Of a stretch of 64,000 nucleotides of DNA, positions 42,673 to 51,564 are shown one piece after another. The position numbers and the translations under genes were made by a program. The notes below the pieces were generated by a model. That model ran no database searches. It saw only the letters and a program-made list of their open reading frames with translations, and was not told where the DNA came from. Every line of letters starts with the position of its first letter. Position 1 is the stretch's first letter. Source of the stretch: Pseudomonas knackmussii B13 (GTDB lineage Bacteria; Pseudomonadota; Gammaproteobacteria; Pseudomonadales; Pseudomonadaceae); contig NZ_HG322950.1 of the NCBI RefSeq assembly GCF_000689415.1, positions 5,897,501 through 5,961,500 on the forward strand, in the 5' to 3' direction.

Positions 42673-42985
42673 CCTCGCCCGCCTGCTCGCGCGTCGCGCG
42701 GCTCAGCATTTCGCCCAGCGGTTCGCGCGTGCTGTCGCTGATCCACAGGCTGCCGGATTCGTCGAAATCGAAGTGGAAACCGCCCGAGCGAGCCGCCACC
42801 CACAGCTGGCGCAGCGCCGGCTGGCGACTGAGGATCAGCTGGGTGCCGTTCTCGAAGCGCACCGTCAGCACACCGCTGGAGTTCTCCAGGTCCACGTCCA
42901 GGCCGCTGTCATCGAAGGCGTCCTCCACGGTGGTCTGCACCTGGTCGACCAGGTCGTGGAAGCGGGCTTCGCTCATCGTGCTCAT
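42650..42985 (-). CDS. cyaY: Frataxin-like iron-sulfur cluster assembly protein
   Basis: 111 residues, MSTMSEARFHDLVDQVQTTV start, acidic helix DAFDDSGLDVDLEN (iron-binding ridge) and the beta-sheet ILSRQPALRQLWVAARSGGF. It controls IscS-IscU assembly. GAGG is 7 bp before ATG 42985. Next to lptM/lysA, as in PAO1, but here an AraC gene lies between. Confidence 0.93.
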   Translation of the reverse strand: MSTMSEARFHDLVDQVQTTVEDAFDDSGLDVDLENSSGVLTVRFENGTQLILSRQPALRQLWVAARSGGFHFDFDESGSLWISDSTREPLGEMLSRATREQAGEDVEFPGV

Positions 42986-42994
42986 GCATCGTCC

Positions 42995-44044
42995 TCAAGG
43001 GGTTGCCAAAGGCTGCAGTGTACGCCGGTATTCGCCCAGACTCTGCCCCGTCCAACGGCGGAAAGCGCGCGCCAGCGAGCCGGTTTCGCTGAAGCCGACC
43101 AGGCTGGCGACGTCGGCCAGCTCCAGCTGCGGATCGCGCAGGTGATGCAGGACCAGTTGCTGGCGGGTCTCATCGACCAGGCGGCTGAACGACAGGCCGC
43201 TGTCGCGCAGGCGACGCTGCAGCGTGCGCGGGCTCAGGGCCAGCTCGCGGGCCAGGGCTTCGAGGTCGATGTCCTGCTCGGGCAGGCGCTGGGCAAGGCG
43301 TTGGCGGGCGCGCTCGAGGACGCTGTCGCCACGGCGGATACCGTCGAGCAATCGCCCGGCATAACCGTCGAGCACGCACTGGATTTGCTGGTCGGCCTGC
43401 CCCAACGGCGTGGCCAGGCGGCGCCGGGGGAAGACCAGGGCGTTATCGGCCTGACCGAACAGTACCGGGCAGCGGAAGATGCGCTGATGCTCGCGGGTAT
43501 CGGCCGGTTCCGGATGGCGGAAGCGTACTTCCAGCGGAGGCTCGTCGAGCGCGCAGATCCACTGGCCGAAGCGCAGCCAGCAGGCCAGCGTCTCCTCCGC
43601 CAGCTGACGCTGCAGGCGCGGCAGCAGCGGCTCCCAGCTATGTCGCACGAGCGGTTCGCAGCCCGGCCGCGCCGGCTCGTCGTCGAGCTCGACCCGCCCC
43701 AGGCTGCCGACCAGACCGGCATAGCGCGCCTGGCGATGCAGGGCGTCGCCCAGCGTGGCGCAGCTCATCAGTAGATAGCCGAGCACGCCGAAATGCCCGG
43801 GGCGAATGGCTTCGCCCAGGTGCAGGCCGAGGTTGTCGTCACCGCTCAGCTGCATGCCGAGCTCCAGCAGATCGACGTAGACGCTGGCGGCGATGCGCGG
43901 CTCGCGCTGGCCGATCAAAGCCGGATCGAGCTGCACCTGCGCCAGCAACGGTGCGGGCGCGATGCCCTGGCGTTCGAGGTGGTCCAGCAGGCCCTGTACG
44001 TAGGCCATGGAGATGGACCCGGCGAGTACGGCTGGCGATTCCAT
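42995..44044 (-). CDS. AraC family regulator between cyaY and lptM
   Basis: 349 residues. N-terminal AraC-type arabinose-binding-like domain (LHLGEAIRPGHFGVLGYLLM) and C-terminal HTH domain (LELADVASLVGFSETGSLAR ... FRRWTGQSLGEYRRTL). Same architecture as the regulator before hacB. GGAGG lies 4-5 bp before ATG 44044. Divergent from lptM but that gene is essential-type housekeeping, so the target is unclear. In PAO1 no AraC gene sits here as I recall; a later insertion. Confidence 0.9.
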   Translation of the reverse strand: MESPAVLAGSISMAYVQGLLDHLERQGIAPAPLLAQVQLDPALIGQREPRIAASVYVDLLELGMQLSGDDNLGLHLGEAIRPGHFGVLGYLLMSCATLGDALHRQARYAGLVGSLGRVELDDEPARPGCEPLVRHSWEPLLPRLQRQLAEETLACWLRFGQWICALDEPPLEVRFRHPEPADTREHQRIFRCPVLFGQADNALVFPRRRLATPLGQADQQIQCVLDGYAGRLLDGIRRGDSVLERARQRLAQRLPEQDIDLEALARELALSPRTLQRRLRDSGLSFSRLVDETRQQLVLHHLRDPQLELADVASLVGFSETGSLARAFRRWTGQSLGEYRRTLQPLATP

Positions 44045-44245
44045 CTGTCCTCCGAATTTTCTGACAGATGCTAGGGGTTCGACGGGGGCCTCGGCAAACC
44101 CTCCCGGCGACCTCGGGAAAATACCCGGCAGACACGGCCAACCGGGGCGCAAGCCCCGCCGGGCGGGAGCCGGGTCGCATAGGCAAGGCGCCGGGGGGTC
44201 GGTATACTCCGGCCCAATCGACGCTTTTATTACAAGGATTCCGCC

Positions 44246-44386
44246 ATGAAGCGACTGCTGCTTCCCTTCCTCGCGCTCGCCGTGCTCAGCGCCGCGCTCG
44301 CCGGTTGCGGCCAGAAAGGCCCGCTGTACCTGCCGGACGACCAGCAAGCCCAAAGCAAGCACAGCAAGGACCGCTACGGTCTGTAA
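44246..44386 (+). CDS. lptM: Small outer-membrane lipoprotein LptM (LppL/YifL)
   Basis: 46 residues. Signal peptide then lipobox LAGC with Cys21, followed by GQKGPLYLPDDQQA, the LptM/YifL signature CGQKGPLYLP. E. coli LptM helps mature the LptD-LptE translocon. The older Pseudomonas name is lppL. ATG 44246 has AAGGA upstream. First gene of a run lptM-lysA-dapF-DUF484-xerC-yigB. Confidence 0.92.
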   Translation: MKRLLLPFLALAVLSAALAGCGQKGPLYLPDDQQAQSKHSKDRYGL

Positions 44387-44397
44387 GGGAGCGATTC

Positions 44398-45645
44398 ATG
44401 GAGGCATTCAACGTCCGCGGCGGGCAACTGTTCGCGGAAGAAGTGGCGCTGTCGGCGGTCGCCGAACGCTTCGGCACTCCCACCTACGTCTATTCGCGGG
44501 CGCACATCGAGCAGCAGTACCGCTCCTACACTGACGCCCTGCAAGGCTTGCCGCACCTGGTCTGCTTCGCGGTGAAGGCCAACTCCAACCTCGCCGTGCT
44601 GAACGTATTGGCACGCCTGGGTTCGGGCTTCGACATCGTGTCCCGTGGCGAGCTGGAACGCGTCATCGCCGCCGGCGGTGACCCGGCCAAGGTCGTGTTC
44701 TCCGGTGTCGGCAAGACCCGCGACGACATGCGCCGCGCGCTGGAAGTCGGCGTGCATTGCTTCAACGTCGAATCCACCGTGGAACTGGAGCGCCTGCAGG
44801 AAGTGGCCGCCGAACTGGGCGTGAAAGCGCCGGTTTCGCTGCGCGTGAACCCTGACGTCGACGCCCAGACCCACCCCTACATCTCCACCGGCCTGAAAGA
44901 AAACAAGTTCGGCGTAGACATCGACGAGGCCGAGGCCATCTACGCCCGCGCCGCCGAGCTGCCGAACCTGGAAGTGAAAGGCGTGGACTGTCACATCGGT
45001 TCGCAGCTGACCCAGCTGGAACCCTTCCTCGACGCCCTCGACCGCCTGCTGGCGCTGATCGATCGCCTTGCCGCGCGCGGCATCGTCATCCAGCACCTGG
45101 ACCTGGGCGGTGGCCTGGGCGTGCGCTACCGCGACGAAACCCCGCCGCCGGCCAGCGACTACATCCGCGCCATCCGCGAGCGCCTGGGCAATCGCCAGCT
45201 GACCCTGGTGTTCGAGCCGGGCCGCTACATCGTGGCAAACGCAGGCCTGCTGCTGACCCGCGTGGAGTACCTCAAGCACACCACGCACAAGGACTTCGCC
45301 ATCATCGATGCAGCGATGAACGACCTGATCCGCCCGGCCCTCTACCAGGCCTGGATGGACGTCACCCCGGTCAGCAAGCGTGACGGCGAGAAGCGCACCT
45401 ACGACCTGGTCGGACCGATCTGCGAAACCGGCGACTTCCTCGCCAAAGGCCGCGAACTGGCCCTGGCCGAAGGCGACCTGCTGGCCGTGCGTTCGGCCGG
45501 CGCCTACGGCTTCGTCATGAGCTCCAACTACAACACCCGCGGCCGCGCTGCCGAGGTGCTGGTGGACGGCGACAAGGCCTTCGAAGTGCGCCGTCGCGAG
45601 ACCGTGCAGGAGCTTTACGCCGGCGAAAGCCTGCTGCCGGAGTGA
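44398..45645 (+). CDS. lysA: Diaminopimelate decarboxylase
   Basis: 415 residues, group IV PLP decarboxylase. The Schiff-base Lys is in CFAVKANSNLAVLN, the glycine-rich phosphate site in HLDLGGGLGVRY, the active-site Cys in VGPICETGDFLAK. Makes lysine from meso-DAP. GGGAG 7 bp before ATG. 11 bp after lptM. Confidence 0.97.
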   Translation: MEAFNVRGGQLFAEEVALSAVAERFGTPTYVYSRAHIEQQYRSYTDALQGLPHLVCFAVKANSNLAVLNVLARLGSGFDIVSRGELERVIAAGGDPAKVVFSGVGKTRDDMRRALEVGVHCFNVESTVELERLQEVAAELGVKAPVSLRVNPDVDAQTHPYISTGLKENKFGVDIDEAEAIYARAAELPNLEVKGVDCHIGSQLTQLEPFLDALDRLLALIDRLAARGIVIQHLDLGGGLGVRYRDETPPPASDYIRAIRERLGNRQLTLVFEPGRYIVANAGLLLTRVEYLKHTTHKDFAIIDAAMNDLIRPALYQAWMDVTPVSKRDGEKRTYDLVGPICETGDFLAKGRELALAEGDLLAVRSAGAYGFVMSSNYNTRGRAAEVLVDGDKAFEVRRRETVQELYAGESLLPE

Positions 45646-45655
45646 GGCCGATACC

Positions 45656-46486
45656 ATGCTTCTGCGCTTTACCAAGATGCACGGCCTGGGCAATGACTTC
45701 ATGGTCCTCGACCTGGTCAGCCAGCACGCCCACGTGCTGCCGCGCCACGTCAAGACCTGGGGCGACCGCCACACGGGCGTGGGCTTCGACCAACTGCTGA
45801 TCGTCGAGCCGCCGGGCAGCCCCGATGTCGATTTCCGCTACCGCATCTTCAATTCCGACGGCAGCGAAGTGGAACAGTGCGGCAACGGCGCGCGCTGCTT
45901 CGCACGTTTCGTGCTGGACAAGCGCCTGACGTCGAAGAAGGTCATCCGCGTCGAGACCAAGGGCGGTGTCATCGAGCTGAGCGTGGCCAACGACGGCCAG
46001 GTCAGCGTGGACATGGGCGCCCCGCGCCTGGCGCCGGAGCAGGTGCCCTTCGTCGCCGACGTCGAGGCGCTGAGCTATAGCATCGAAGTCGACGGTCAGA
46101 GCGTCGAGCTGGCCGCTGTTTCCATGGGCAACCCGCATGGCGTGCTGCGCGTGGATAACGTCGACAGCGCGCCGGTACGGACCCTCGGCCCGCAACTGGA
46201 AGTACACCCGCGCTTCCCGGCCAAGGCCAACATTGGCTTCCTGCAGGTCGTCGACCCGCACCATGCGCGCCTGCGCGTCTGGGAGCGCGGCGTTGGCGAG
46301 ACCCAGGCCTGCGGTACCGGCGCCTGCGCCGCCGCGGTCGCCGGTATCCGCCAGGGCTGGCTGCAATCGCCGGTGCAGATCGACCTGCCGGGCGGGCGCC
46401 TGAGCATCGAGTGGGCAGGTCCGGGGCAGCCGGTTATGATGACCGGGCCCGCCGTCCGCGTATACGAAGGCCAGGTCCGCCTATAA
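45656..46486 (+). CDS. dapF: Diaminopimelate epimerase
   Basis: 276 residues. The two catalytic Cys are in EQCGNGARCFARF and QACGTGACAAAVAG. Converts LL-DAP to meso-DAP for lysine and peptidoglycan. 10 bp after lysA. Confidence 0.97.
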   Translation: MLLRFTKMHGLGNDFMVLDLVSQHAHVLPRHVKTWGDRHTGVGFDQLLIVEPPGSPDVDFRYRIFNSDGSEVEQCGNGARCFARFVLDKRLTSKKVIRVETKGGVIELSVANDGQVSVDMGAPRLAPEQVPFVADVEALSYSIEVDGQSVELAAVSMGNPHGVLRVDNVDSAPVRTLGPQLEVHPRFPAKANIGFLQVVDPHHARLRVWERGVGETQACGTGACAAAVAGIRQGWLQSPVQIDLPGGRLSIEWAGPGQPVMMTGPAVRVYEGQVRL

Positions 46487-46497
46487 CCGAGACGCCT

Positions 46498-47199
46498 ATG
46501 ACCGAGAAGAACCCGGAAAACCAAGCGCCGCTGGATGCCGAACAAGTCGCCGCGTACCTGCGCCAGCATCCGGAATTCTTCGTCGCGCACGACGAGCTGA
46601 TTCCGGAAATGCGCATCCCCCACGACAGCGGCAGCGCCGTGTCGCTGGTGGAGCGCCAGGTCCGCCTGCTGCGCGAGCGCAACATCGAGATGCGCCATCG
46701 CCTGGCGCAGCTGATGGACGTCGCCCGCGACAACGATCGCCTGTTCGAGAAGACCCGCCGCCTGGTACTCGACCTGCTCGACGCGACCAGCCTCGAAGAC
46801 GTGGTCAGCACCGTCGAAGACAGCCTGCGCCACGAGTTCCAGGTACCCTTCGTCAGCCTGATCCTGTTCAGCGACAGCAATCTTCCGGTGGGCCGCTCGG
46901 TCAGCAGCGCGGAAGCGCATCAGGCCATCGGCGGCCTGCTCTCCGGCGGCAAGACCGTCTGCGGCGTACTGCGCCCGCACGAACTGACCTTCCTGTTCGG
47001 CGAGGCCGATGGTGCCGCCGTCGGCTCTGCCGCCGTGGTCTCACTGAGCTACCAGGGCCTGCATGGCGTGCTGGCGATCGGCAGCTCCGATCCGCAGCAC
47101 TACAAAAGCTCCCTCGGCACGCTGTTCCTCGGTTACGTCGCCGAAGTGCTCGCCCGCGTCCTGCCGCGCTTCTCCACGCCGCTGCGCTCGGTGCGCTGA
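46498..47199 (+). CDS. DUF484 (GAF-like) protein
   Basis: 233 residues. N-terminal helical start MTEKNPENQAPLDAEQVAAY LRQHPEFF typical of DUF484, coiled region RLLRERNIEMRHRLAQLMDV, then a GAF-type domain. Always found between dapF and xerC in gammaproteobacteria; function unknown. Start at 46498 because MTEKNP directly follows the dapF stop by 11 bp. Confidence 0.92.
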   Translation: MTEKNPENQAPLDAEQVAAYLRQHPEFFVAHDELIPEMRIPHDSGSAVSLVERQVRLLRERNIEMRHRLAQLMDVARDNDRLFEKTRRLVLDLLDATSLEDVVSTVEDSLRHEFQVPFVSLILFSDSNLPVGRSVSSAEAHQAIGGLLSGGKTVCGVLRPHELTFLFGEADGAAVGSAAVVSLSYQGLHGVLAIGSSDPQHYKSSLGTLFLGYVAEVLARVLPRFSTPLRSVR

Positions 47200-47236
47200 T
47201 CACCGCGCCGGCGGCCAGCCCCTGGGAGCTTGTCGT

Positions 47237-48157
47237 TTGAGCCTCGCCACCGATCTGGACGCCTTCCTCGAACACCTGCGCAGCGAACGCCAGGTGTCCG
47301 CACACACCCTTTCCGGCTACCAGCGCGACCTGTTGAAGGTCGTCCAGCTTTGCGAAAAAGCGGGCATCACTGGTTGGGCCGACCTCGACGTCCGCCAGCT
47401 GCGCGTATTCGTCGCCCGGCTGCACCAGCAGGGGCTGGCCAGCCGCAGCCTGGCGCGCCTGCTGTCGGCAGTGCGCGGCCTTTACCAATACCTGATCCGC
47501 GAACGCCTCTGCCGGCACAACCCGGCGGACGGGCTGTCCGCCCCCAAGGCGGCGCGCAAGCTGCCGCGCACCCTGGACGCTGACCGCGCGGCGCAGCTTC
47601 TCGACGGCGGCGTGGAAGACGACTTCATTGCCCGCCGCGACCAGGCCCTGCTGGAACTCTTCTATTCGTCCGGCCTGCGCCTGTCCGAGCTGGTCGGCCT
47701 GGACCTCGGCGGCCTCGATCTCGCCGCCGGGCTGGTGCGCGTCGTCGGCAAGGGCAACAAGGTCCGCGAGCTTCCAGTCGGCAGCGCTGCGCGCCATGCC
47801 ATCGAGCAATGGCTGCCTATCCGAGAACAGGTGCGCCCGGCAGATGATGCACTCTTCGTCGGCATCAGCGGCAAGCGACTGACCCCGCGCGCCGTGCAAC
47901 TGCGCGTGCGCCAGGCCGGCGTGCGCGAGCTTGGCCAGCACCTGCATCCGCACATGCTGCGTCATTCCTTTGCCAGCCATATGCTGGAGTCGTCCCAGGA
48001 CCTGCGCGCGGTGCAGGAGCTGCTCGGCCACGCCGACATCGCCACCACGCAGATTTACACCCACCTGGACTTCCAGCACCTGGCCAAGGTCTACGACCAG
48101 GCCCACCCCCGCGCCCGGCGCGGCAAACGAGACAACGACACAGGAGCCGATGAATGA
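47237..48157 (+). CDS. xerC: Tyrosine recombinase XerC
   Basis: 306 residues. SAM-like N-terminal domain and catalytic domain with R in SGLRLSELVGLDL, K in GKGNKVRELPVG, HMLRHSFASH (H-x-x-R), H in LLGHADIATTQ and nucleophile Tyr in YTHLDF. With XerD it resolves chromosome dimers at dif. The start is TTG at 47237 (SLATDLDAFLEHLRS), with GGGAG 8 bp upstream; no in-frame ATG or GTG fits. Called sss in older Pseudomonas work. Confidence 0.95.
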   Translation: MSLATDLDAFLEHLRSERQVSAHTLSGYQRDLLKVVQLCEKAGITGWADLDVRQLRVFVARLHQQGLASRSLARLLSAVRGLYQYLIRERLCRHNPADGLSAPKAARKLPRTLDADRAAQLLDGGVEDDFIARRDQALLELFYSSGLRLSELVGLDLGGLDLAAGLVRVVGKGNKVRELPVGSAARHAIEQWLPIREQVRPADDALFVGISGKRLTPRAVQLRVRQAGVRELGQHLHPHMLRHSFASHMLESSQDLRAVQELLGHADIATTQIYTHLDFQHLAKVYDQAHPRARRGKRDNDTGADE

Positions 48158-48846
48158 GCATCCGTCTGGTCACCTTCGACCTCGACGACACCCTGTGGGA
48201 CGTCGCCCCGGTGATGAACAGCGCCGAGGCGACCCTGCGCGAGTGGCTGGCGGTCAACGCCGCCCAGCTCGGGCCGGTACCCATCGAGCACCTGTGGGCG
48301 ATCCGCGCCCGGCTGATGGAACAGGACCCGATGCTCAAGCACCGCTTGAGCGAGTTGCGCCGGCGCATCCTGCTCCACGCGCTGATCGACGCCGGCTACC
48401 CGGCAACCGAAGCGGCGGAGCTGGCCGAGGCGGGCTTCCAGGTATTTCTCCACGCGCGGCATCAGGTCAGCCTGTTCCCCGAAGTCCATCCTACGCTGGA
48501 AGCGCTGGCCAACCGCTTCATCCTCGGCGTGCTCACCAACGGCAATGCCGATGTGCGTCGCCTGGGCCTGGCCGACTACTTCCAGTTCGCCCTCTGCGCC
48601 GAAGAGCTGGGCATCGGCAAGCCCGATCCGAAGCCGTTCCAGGAAGCGCTGAAACGCGCACGTGTCGATGCCCGGGAGGCCGTGCACATCGGCGACCATC
48701 CCAGCGACGACATAGCCGGCGCGCGGCGCGCAGGCCTGCACGCGATCTGGTTCAACCCGGCGCGCAAGCCCTGGGAAGGCGAAGAAGCGCCGAGCCAGAT
48801 CATTCACAGCCTGGCCGAATTGCCTGCGGTCCTCACCCACCTGTAA
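48154..48846 (+). CDS. yigB: HAD-family phosphatase (YigB-like)
   Basis: 230 residues. HAD motifs: FDLDDTLWD (I), VLTNGN (II), GKPDPKPFQEAL (III) and HIGDHPSDDIAGAR (IV). E. coli YigB is a sugar-phosphate/FMN-related phosphatase, also used in riboflavin synthesis. Its ATG overlaps the xerC stop by 4 bp, so the two are coupled. A strong terminator follows. Confidence 0.9.
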   Translation: MSIRLVTFDLDDTLWDVAPVMNSAEATLREWLAVNAAQLGPVPIEHLWAIRARLMEQDPMLKHRLSELRRRILLHALIDAGYPATEAAELAEAGFQVFLHARHQVSLFPEVHPTLEALANRFILGVLTNGNADVRRLGLADYFQFALCAEELGIGKPDPKPFQEALKRARVDAREAVHIGDHPSDDIAGARRAGLHAIWFNPARKPWEGEEAPSQIIHSLAELPAVLTHL

Positions 48847-48861
48847 TTTCTCGCAGCCAAG

Positions 48862-48902
48862 AAAAAGCCCGCCGCTCCCTGATCGGGAGGGCGGGCCTTT
48901 TC
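48862..48902. terminator. Terminator between yigB and sutA
   Basis: GCCCGCC / GGCGGGC outer stem with inner CTCCC / GGGAG, an A run before and T run after. It serves both converging genes. Confidence 0.88.
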
Positions 48903-48915
48903 ACGACGCAGCCCC

Positions 48916-49242
48916 TTAGATGGGACGGCTGCCGTATTTGCTATCCGGTTTCTTCGGCGGATCGGCGACCACGTTCGGCTCGATCTCCTGCACCTTGCCG
49001 CCGCGCGAGAGGAATTCCTCCATCGCTCTGGCCAGGGCATCGCGTTCCTTCTGTTTCGCCTCGACGGAGGGCAGCTCTTCTTCCTCTACAGCGGCCTTGG
49101 CTTTCTTGCCACCACCGCCGGAAGAGGCAGGCGCTTCGTCGGCTTCGCTCTCGGCGTCGCCGTCGTCAGCTGCAGCCAGCTCCTCGCCGTCATCCTCGTC
49201 GGCGCCGTCCAGCTCGTCTTGTTCCAGTTCTTCGTCGCTCAT
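48916..49242 (-). CDS. sutA: RNA polymerase-binding slow-growth regulator SutA
   Basis: 108 residues. Acidic, disordered N-terminus (MSDEELEQDELDGADEDDGE), then a conserved helix (KQKERDALARAMEEFLSRGG) and KVQEIEPNVVADPPKKPDSK at the C-terminus. SutA in P. aeruginosa binds the beta subunit of RNA polymerase and raises ribosomal and housekeeping expression in slow growth. GAGG is 7-8 bp before ATG 49242. A Pseudomonas-restricted protein, which helps place the genus. Confidence 0.9.
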   Translation of the reverse strand: MSDEELEQDELDGADEDDGEELAAADDGDAESEADEAPASSGGGGKKAKAAVEEEELPSVEAKQKERDALARAMEEFLSRGGKVQEIEPNVVADPPKKPDSKYGSRPI

Positions 49243-49319
49243 TGTTCTACCTCGTGGTGCTGCAAAGCAGGTTAGTTATAGCCCAGCCGCGCGCTTTGAC
49301 GAACGCTGCCGGAAAAAAT

Positions 49320-49745
49320 TCATACGGGCTCGCCCTGCAAGGTCGCCAGTACCTTGCGCGGCCCGCCGTGATCGCGGTGCTCGCCCAGGTAGACGCCTTG
49401 CCAGGTGCCCAGTGCCAGGCGCCCGTCGCGCACCGGCAGGGTCAGCTGGCAGCCCAGCAGACTGGCCTTGAAGTGCGCAGGCAGATCGTCCGGCCCTTCG
49501 TAATTGTGTTCATAGTCGCTCTCTCCCTGCGGCGCCAGGCGATTGAAGAATCGCTCGAAATCCCGGCGTACCGAAGGGTCGGCATTCTCGTTCAGGGTCA
49601 ACGACGCCGAGGTGTGCTGCAGCAACAGATGCAGCAGGCCGATCCGGCACTGCTTCAGCTGCGGCAGCTCCGCCAGCAACTCGTCGGTGACCAGATGAAA
49701 GCCACGCGGACGGGCGCGCAGGGTGATCGATGTCTGCTGCCACAT
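49320..49745 (-). CDS. yjbQ: YjbQ family protein (UPF0047)
   Basis: 141 residues. HTSASLTLNENADPSVRRDF, the YNYEGPDDLPAHFKASLLGC-type region and QGVYLGEHRDHGGPRKV are the UPF0047 pattern, a thiamine phosphate synthase-like fold with His/Glu metal site. Weak thiamine phosphate synthase activity is known for E. coli YjbQ; the true role is unclear. ATG 49745 has GGAG 9 bp upstream. Confidence 0.9.
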   Translation of the reverse strand: MWQQTSITLRARPRGFHLVTDELLAELPQLKQCRIGLLHLLLQHTSASLTLNENADPSVRRDFERFFNRLAPQGESDYEHNYEGPDDLPAHFKASLLGCQLTLPVRDGRLALGTWQGVYLGEHRDHGGPRKVLATLQGEPV

Positions 49746-49796
49746 GGCGGGCTCTCCGATTCGGCTGCCGATGCGCGCGCATTCTAGCGTGGCGCC

Positions 49797-49828
49797 AAAA
49801 AAAGCAAAGGGCGCCCAAAGGCGCCCTT
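49797..49828 (-). terminator. Terminator of glnK-amtB
   Basis: AAGGGCGCC (49807-49815) and GGCGCCCTT (49820-49828) stem, followed on the minus strand by TTTGC and a T run. Confidence 0.85.
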
Positions 49829-49849
49829 GCTCGAACAGCAACGAGATGC

Positions 49850-51184
49850 TTACAGGTTGTAGCCGCGCTCGTTGTGCAGGGACAGGTCCAGACCCACGGT
49901 TTCTTCCTCTTCGTTGACGCGCAGACCGATGACCAGGTCCAGCACCTTGAGGATCACGAAGCTGATCACCGCGGTGTAGATGACGGTGAAAGCCACGCCC
50001 TTGAACTGGATGAACAGCTGGGCGCCGATGTCGGTGACGGTACCGAAACCGCCCAGGGACGGAGCAGCGAACACGCCGGTCAGCAGGGCACCGACGATAC
50101 CGCCGACGGCATGCACACCAAAGGCGTCGAGGGAGTCGTCGTAGCCAACTGCGCGCTTCAGGGTGGTGGCAGCGAAGAAGCAGATCACACCAGCGGCCAG
50201 GCCGAGGATGATCGCGCCCATCGGGCCGCAGGTGCCGGCAGCCGGGGTGATGGCGACGAGGCCAGCGACCACCCCGGAGGCGATGCCCAGGGCGCTCGGC
50301 TTACCGTGGGTGATCCACTCGGCGAACATCCAGCCCAGGGCAGCGGCAGCGGTGGCGATCTGGGTCACCAGCATGGCCATGCCGGCGGTGCCATTGGCGG
50401 CAGCCGCGGAACCGGCGTTGAAGCCGAACCAGCCCACCCACAGCAGGGCCGCGCCGATCAGGGTGTAACCCAGGTTGTGCGGAGCCATGGCAGCGGTCGG
50501 GTAGCCCTTACGCTTGCCCATTACCAGGCAGGCGACCAGGCCGGCCACACCAGCGTTGATGTGCACCACGGTGCCGCCGGCGAAGTCCAGCACGCCCCAG
50601 TCCCACAGCAGGCCGCCGTCGCCGCTCCAGACCATGTGCGCGATCGGTGCGTAGACCAGGGTGAACCACAGGCCGGTGAAGATCAGCAGCGCGGAGAACT
50701 TCATGCGCTCGGCGAAGGCGCCGACGATCAGGGCCGGGGTGATGATCGCGAAGGTCATCTGGAACATCACGAACACGCTTTCCGGGAACAGCGCGGCAGC
50801 GGAGGTCAGGCCGTTGCTGGTCAGGCCGCTGAGGAAGGCCTTGCCGAAACTGCCGACGAAGGAGTTGAAGTTGACTACGCCCTTCTCCATGCCAGTGGTG
50901 TCGAAGGCCATGCTGTATCCATACAGCGCCCAGAGGATGCTCACCAGCGCGGTGATCGCGAAGCACTGCATCATGATCGAGAGGACGTTCTTGGCGCGAA
51001 CCATGCCGCCATAGAACAGCGCCAGACCGGGAATGGTCATCATCAGCACCAGGGCGCTGGAAATCAGCATCCAGGCGGTGTCACCGCTGTTCAGAACCGG
51101 GGCCGGAGCATCGGCCGCCATGGCCAGTCCGGGGATTACTAGGGGCAATAGGGCGCCAAGCCCTGCGAACTTGCGCAGAGTCAT
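49850..51184 (-). CDS. amtB: Ammonium transporter
   Basis: 444 residues with a cleavable signal (FAGLGALLPLVIPGLAMAAD) and eleven membrane helices. The pore twin-His are in NINAGVAGLVACLVMG-type and HAVGGIVGALL regions; the signature DFAGGTVVHINAGVAGL is intact. Trimeric ammonium/ammonia channel blocked by GlnK. 41 bp after glnK in one operon. AGGAG 9 bp before ATG 51184. Confidence 0.96.
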   Translation of the reverse strand: MTLRKFAGLGALLPLVIPGLAMAADAPAPVLNSGDTAWMLISSALVLMMTIPGLALFYGGMVRAKNVLSIMMQCFAITALVSILWALYGYSMAFDTTGMEKGVVNFNSFVGSFGKAFLSGLTSNGLTSAAALFPESVFVMFQMTFAIITPALIVGAFAERMKFSALLIFTGLWFTLVYAPIAHMVWSGDGGLLWDWGVLDFAGGTVVHINAGVAGLVACLVMGKRKGYPTAAMAPHNLGYTLIGAALLWVGWFGFNAGSAAAANGTAGMAMLVTQIATAAAALGWMFAEWITHGKPSALGIASGVVAGLVAITPAAGTCGPMGAIILGLAAGVICFFAATTLKRAVGYDDSLDAFGVHAVGGIVGALLTGVFAAPSLGGFGTVTDIGAQLFIQFKGVAFTVIYTAVISFVILKVLDLVIGLRVNEEEETVGLDLSLHNERGYNL

Positions 51185-51225
51185 TTTTGTTTCTCCTGGG
51201 GCGTGGGGTTCGGTTGGGCTTAGGC

Positions 51226-51564
51226 TTAGATCGCGTCGGTGCCGGTTTCGCCGGTACGGATGCGGATGGCCTGTTCCAGATTGACGACGAAGATCTTGCC
51301 GTCACCGATCTTGCCGGTGTTGGCAGCCTTGGTGATGGCCTCGATTACCCGGTCCAACTGGTCGTCGGCGATGGCCACATCGATCTTCACCTTGGGCAGG
51401 AAGTCGACAACGTACTCCGCGCCACGGTACAGCTCGGTGTGCCCTTTCTGCCGGCCGAAGCCCTTGACTTCGGTCACAGTAATGCCCTGCACGCCGATCT
51501 CGGACAGCGACTCGCGCACATCGTCCAACTTGAACGGCTTGATGATGGCTGTGACTAGCTTCAT
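51226..51564 (-). CDS. glnK: Nitrogen regulatory PII protein
   Basis: 112 residues. T-loop with the uridylylated Tyr51 in YRGAEYVVDF, GTGKIGDGKIFV-type C-terminal ATP/2-oxoglutarate site (KAANTGKIGDGKIFVVNLEQ). Senses glutamine/2-oxoglutarate and gates AmtB. Cotranscribed with amtB. GGGAG 9 bp before ATG. NtrC control is expected; the 424 bp upstream holds one TGCACC/GGTGCA dyad but no standard sigma-54 promoter. Confidence 0.96.
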   Translation of the reverse strand: MKLVTAIIKPFKLDDVRESLSEIGVQGITVTEVKGFGRQKGHTELYRGAEYVVDFLPKVKIDVAIADDQLDRVIEAITKAANTGKIGDGKIFVVNLEQAIRIRTGETGTDAI

